In this document: piece after piece, positions 62,297-64,000 of the stretch
Position numbering within the stretch: position 1 is the stretch's first letter
Layout: each line of letters begins with the position of its first letter
From: Haloarcula sp. H-GB4
GTDB lineage: Archaea; Halobacteriota; Halobacteria; Halobacteriales; Haloarculaceae
DNA: 64,000 nt
Assembly (NCBI RefSeq): GCF_030848575.1
Contig: NZ_JAVDDX010000002.1
Coordinates: 186,001-250,000, forward strand
Direction of reading: 5' to 3'
Made by a program: the position numbers and the translations under genes
The notes under the pieces: model-generated
Databases searched by the model: none
What the model was told of the DNA's origin: nothing
The model's input: the letters and a program-made list of their open reading frames with translations, nothing else

Positions 62297-63130
62297 ATGC
62301 ACTTCTTCGACCGTCTCGCGGACCGCATCGCGACCGCCGACAGCGTGGTGTCGGTCGGCCTCGACCCGGACCCTGCCCGCCTCCCCGACAGCGTGCTGGA
62401 CGCCGACCTCCCGCGCTGGCAGTTCAATCGCCGTATCATCGACGCGACCCATGAACACGCCGCCTGCTACAAGCCCAACGCCGCCTTCTATGAGGACCCT
62501 GACGGCTGGCGCGCCCTCGAAGAAACAATCGCCTACGCACATGGGAAAGACGTACCAGTCCTGCTGGATGCAAAGCGGGGCGACATCGGCAACACCGCAC
62601 GGCAGTACGCCCAGATTCTCGACGAGGATGCGGGACCCGCCGCCGACGCCATCACGGTCAACCCCTTCCTCGGCCGCGACTCGCTGGAGCCGTTCCTCCA
62701 GCGCGCGGACAGGGGTGTGTTTGTCCTCGGGCGCACGTCGAACCCTGGCGGTGAGGATCTTCAGGACCTCGAACTGGCCTCTGGCGAAAAACTGTACGAG
62801 CGCGTGGTCCACCTCGCGGACCTCTGGAACGGAAACGGGAACGTCGGCCTCGTTGTCGGCGCAACCAACCCCGACGAACTCGAGGAAATCCGCGAACTGG
62901 TTCCGGACATCCCGTTTCTCGTCCCTGGCGTCGGCGCGCAGGGCGGCGATGCCGAGGCCGCCGTCGAGCACGGCCTCGCCGACGGCGTCGGACTCGTCAA
63001 CTCCTCACGGGGCATCATCTTTGCCGGCGAAGACGCCGATACGCGGCGCGATGACTCCGGTGACGCGTTTTTCAAGGCCGCCGGACAGTCGGCCAAACAG
63101 CTCAAGCAGCGGCTGAATCAGTTCCGCTAA
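62297..63130 (+). CDS. pyrF: Orotidine 5'-phosphate decarboxylase
   Basis: Last step of UMP synthesis, 277 residues. The catalytic DAKRGDIGNTARQYA motif (Asp91, Lys93, Asp96) is intact, with SVGLDPDPARLP, CYKPNAAFYE and the phosphate-binding VPGVGAQGG. The length and motifs fit the longer type-2 OMP decarboxylases found in haloarchaea and some bacteria. It stands alone, away from other pyr genes in this window. Confidence 0.95.
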   Translation: MHFFDRLADRIATADSVVSVGLDPDPARLPDSVLDADLPRWQFNRRIIDATHEHAACYKPNAAFYEDPDGWRALEETIAYAHGKDVPVLLDAKRGDIGNTARQYAQILDEDAGPAADAITVNPFLGRDSLEPFLQRADRGVFVLGRTSNPGGEDLQDLELASGEKLYERVVHLADLWNGNGNVGLVVGATNPDELEEIRELVPDIPFLVPGVGAQGGDAEAAVEHGLADGVGLVNSSRGIIFAGEDADTRRDDSGDAFFKAAGQSAKQLKQRLNQFR

Positions 63131-63131
63131 C

Positions 63132-63332
63132 TCAGAAACGGTACGTGTCCACGCCGTCGGGCATGTTCTCCGGCGACTTCCGGTCGCCCGGCTGGCCGAC
63201 CTCCGCACCGCACTCGACGCACATCCCGATGTCCTTGTCCCAGTGGCGGTCACAGACGAGTCGCCCGCACCTGTCGCAGGTGTGGTCCACGTTGGGGCGC
63301 TCACAGATTTCACACAGTCCGGCTACGCTCAT
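63132..63332 (-). CDS. Small zinc-finger protein (66 residues)
   Basis: Three cysteine pairs (GLCEICERPNV, HTCDRCGRLVCDRHW and GMCVECGAEV) form a treble-clef or HIT/B-box-like zinc finger of two metal sites. Short proteins of this kind occur in many haloarchaea, function unknown. The ATG at 63332 (MSVAGLCEIC) is preferred to an upstream one. Its stop lies one base from the pyrF stop, convergent. Confidence 0.75.
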   Translation of the reverse strand: MSVAGLCEICERPNVDHTCDRCGRLVCDRHWDKDIGMCVECGAEVGQPGDRKSPENMPDGVDTYRF

Positions 63333-63464
63333 GAGATGGTATAGCATACCTGATTGTTTGAATCTTTGGCGGCGTGAGCCCGAAGCGGTTCAGCAACCCC
63401 ACGCCAGGACAGTCTCGCCTGGCTGGCCACGAAGTATTTCCCCGTGGCCATTCCTATCTGTAGT

Positions 63465-63653
63465 ATGTTGCCACTCCTCCAGCTCGGATCGCTTCCATCA
63501 CTGCCAGCAATACTCGTCGGCTTGCTGGCTATCGCGGTGGTCCTGCTGGTCGGTCGGCTCGTGATGAAAGTGGCGTGGCGGCTCGTCATCATCGCTATCA
63601 TCGCCGTCGCCGTCCTCTGGATACTCGGAATGCTGGGCTTTCAGGTGCTTTAG
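63465..63653 (+). CDS. Small hydrophobic membrane protein (62 residues)
   Basis: Almost entirely two transmembrane helices (LPAILVGLLAIAVVLLVGRL and LVIIAIIAVAVLWILGML). No family recognised. Its stop overlaps the stop of the amidotransferase gene on the other strand by two bases. Confidence 0.65.
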   Translation: MLPLLQLGSLPSLPAILVGLLAIAVVLLVGRLVMKVAWRLVIIAIIAVAVLWILGMLGFQVL

Positions 63654-64000
63654 AGGCCGGCGAGGAAGTTCCGGATCACGTCGTGGCCAACCGCGGTCAG
63701 GACTGACTCGGGATGGAACTGTACGGCTTCGATGGGGTACTCGCGGTGGCGGACGCCCATCACAAGTTCCGTGCCGTCCTCGGTCTCCGTCGTCGCGCTG
63801 ACGACGAACTCCTCGGGAACGTCCTCAGCGATGAGCGAGTGATAGCGCCCGCCCTGGAACCCCTGTTCCAGTCCCGCAAAAACACCCTTCTCGTCGTGGT
63901 CGATGGGAAACGCCTTGCCGTGAACCGGCTCCGGGGCACGACCGATGGTACCGCCGTAGGCGTACACCGCCGATTCGAGGCCGAGGCAGACGCCCAGCGT
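63650..64000 (-). CDS. Class-I glutamine amidotransferase (TrpG/PabA type), partial
   Basis: The right window edge cuts the gene; only the C-terminal 116 codons are visible. The catalytic Cys is in LGVCLGLESA near the edge, and the His-Glu pair in VQFHPESVLTA, with RYHSLIAEDVPEEF between them; this order fits anthranilate or aminodeoxychorismate synthase component II. Which of TrpG, PabA or another amidotransferase it is depends on the neighbour beyond the edge. Confidence 0.85.
   Translation of the reverse strand, partial: TLGVCLGLESAVYAYGGTIGRAPEPVHGKAFPIDHDEKGVFAGLEQGFQGGRYHSLIAEDVPEEFVVSATTETEDGTELVMGVRHREYPIEAVQFHPESVLTAVGHDVIRNFLAGL

Overview
This window is chromosomal DNA from a halophilic archaeon (class Halobacteria), most likely Haloarcula or a close relative. 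The genus is a guess; the class is secure. The evidence is GC-rich coding DNA, very acidic proteins rich in Asp and Glu, many leaderless genes with a TATA element about 25 bases before the start codon, eleven complex-I-type genes without the NADH module (nuoE/F/G), a mevalonate-pathway decarboxylase of the haloarchaeal type, and Tat-dependent lipoproteins. Almost every gene is intact. There is no transposase, CRISPR array or prophage, and one tRNA gene (tRNA-Val, anticodon CAC).

Layout. 1-8.3 kb: a JAMM/MPN protein cut by the window edge, a DHH phosphoesterase with S1 and OB domains, a secreted phospholipase-D-like protein, a HEAT-repeat protein, an NCS2 nucleobase permease, a small membrane protein and purE. 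8.4-19.2 kb: the nuo operon (A-B-CD-H-I, a 294-base break, then J1-J2-K-L-M-N). 19.2-25.4 kb: a metallo-beta-lactamase-fold protein, a small coiled-coil protein, tRNA-Val, a lipoprotein, then a redox/stress cluster (pirin, one-domain flavoprotein, DoxX, TetR) in which two promoters share an inverted repeat. 25.4-32.4 kb: a PD-(D/E)XK nuclease-like protein, a squalene/phytoene synthase, and a convergent fructan pair (GH68 fructosyltransferase and GH32 fructosidase), both without a secretion signal.

32.7-36.5 kb holds the most unusual locus: an actin/Hsp70-fold ATPase and an archaellum ArlD/E-domain protein on the minus strand, followed by a divergently transcribed ParA-like ATPase whose stop overlaps the start of a CheW-domain protein with a long acidic tail. 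I read it as a candidate system for positioning or organising the chemosensory/archaellum machinery. 36.8-42 kb: housekeeping genes (NDH-2-like flavoprotein, phosphomevalonate decarboxylase, cobalamin adenosyltransferase, msrA) and small zinc-ribbon proteins. 42.2-46.4 kb: a receiver-only response regulator tail-to-tail with a 1295-residue multi-PAS/GAF histidine kinase. 46.5-50.9 kb: the glycine cleavage operon gcvT-H-PA-PB. 51-54.4 kb: a second PAS kinase, a NYN-domain protein and a TatD-like hydrolase.

54.4-60.3 kb is the phosphate module: pstS-C-A-B on the minus strand, divergent from an AbrB-PhoU protein, with an AT-rich, repeat-bearing control region between them. 60.4-64 kb: rps8e, a DUF2240 protein, pyrF, small zinc and membrane proteins, and the C-terminal part of a TrpG/PabA-type glutamine amidotransferase cut by the right edge.
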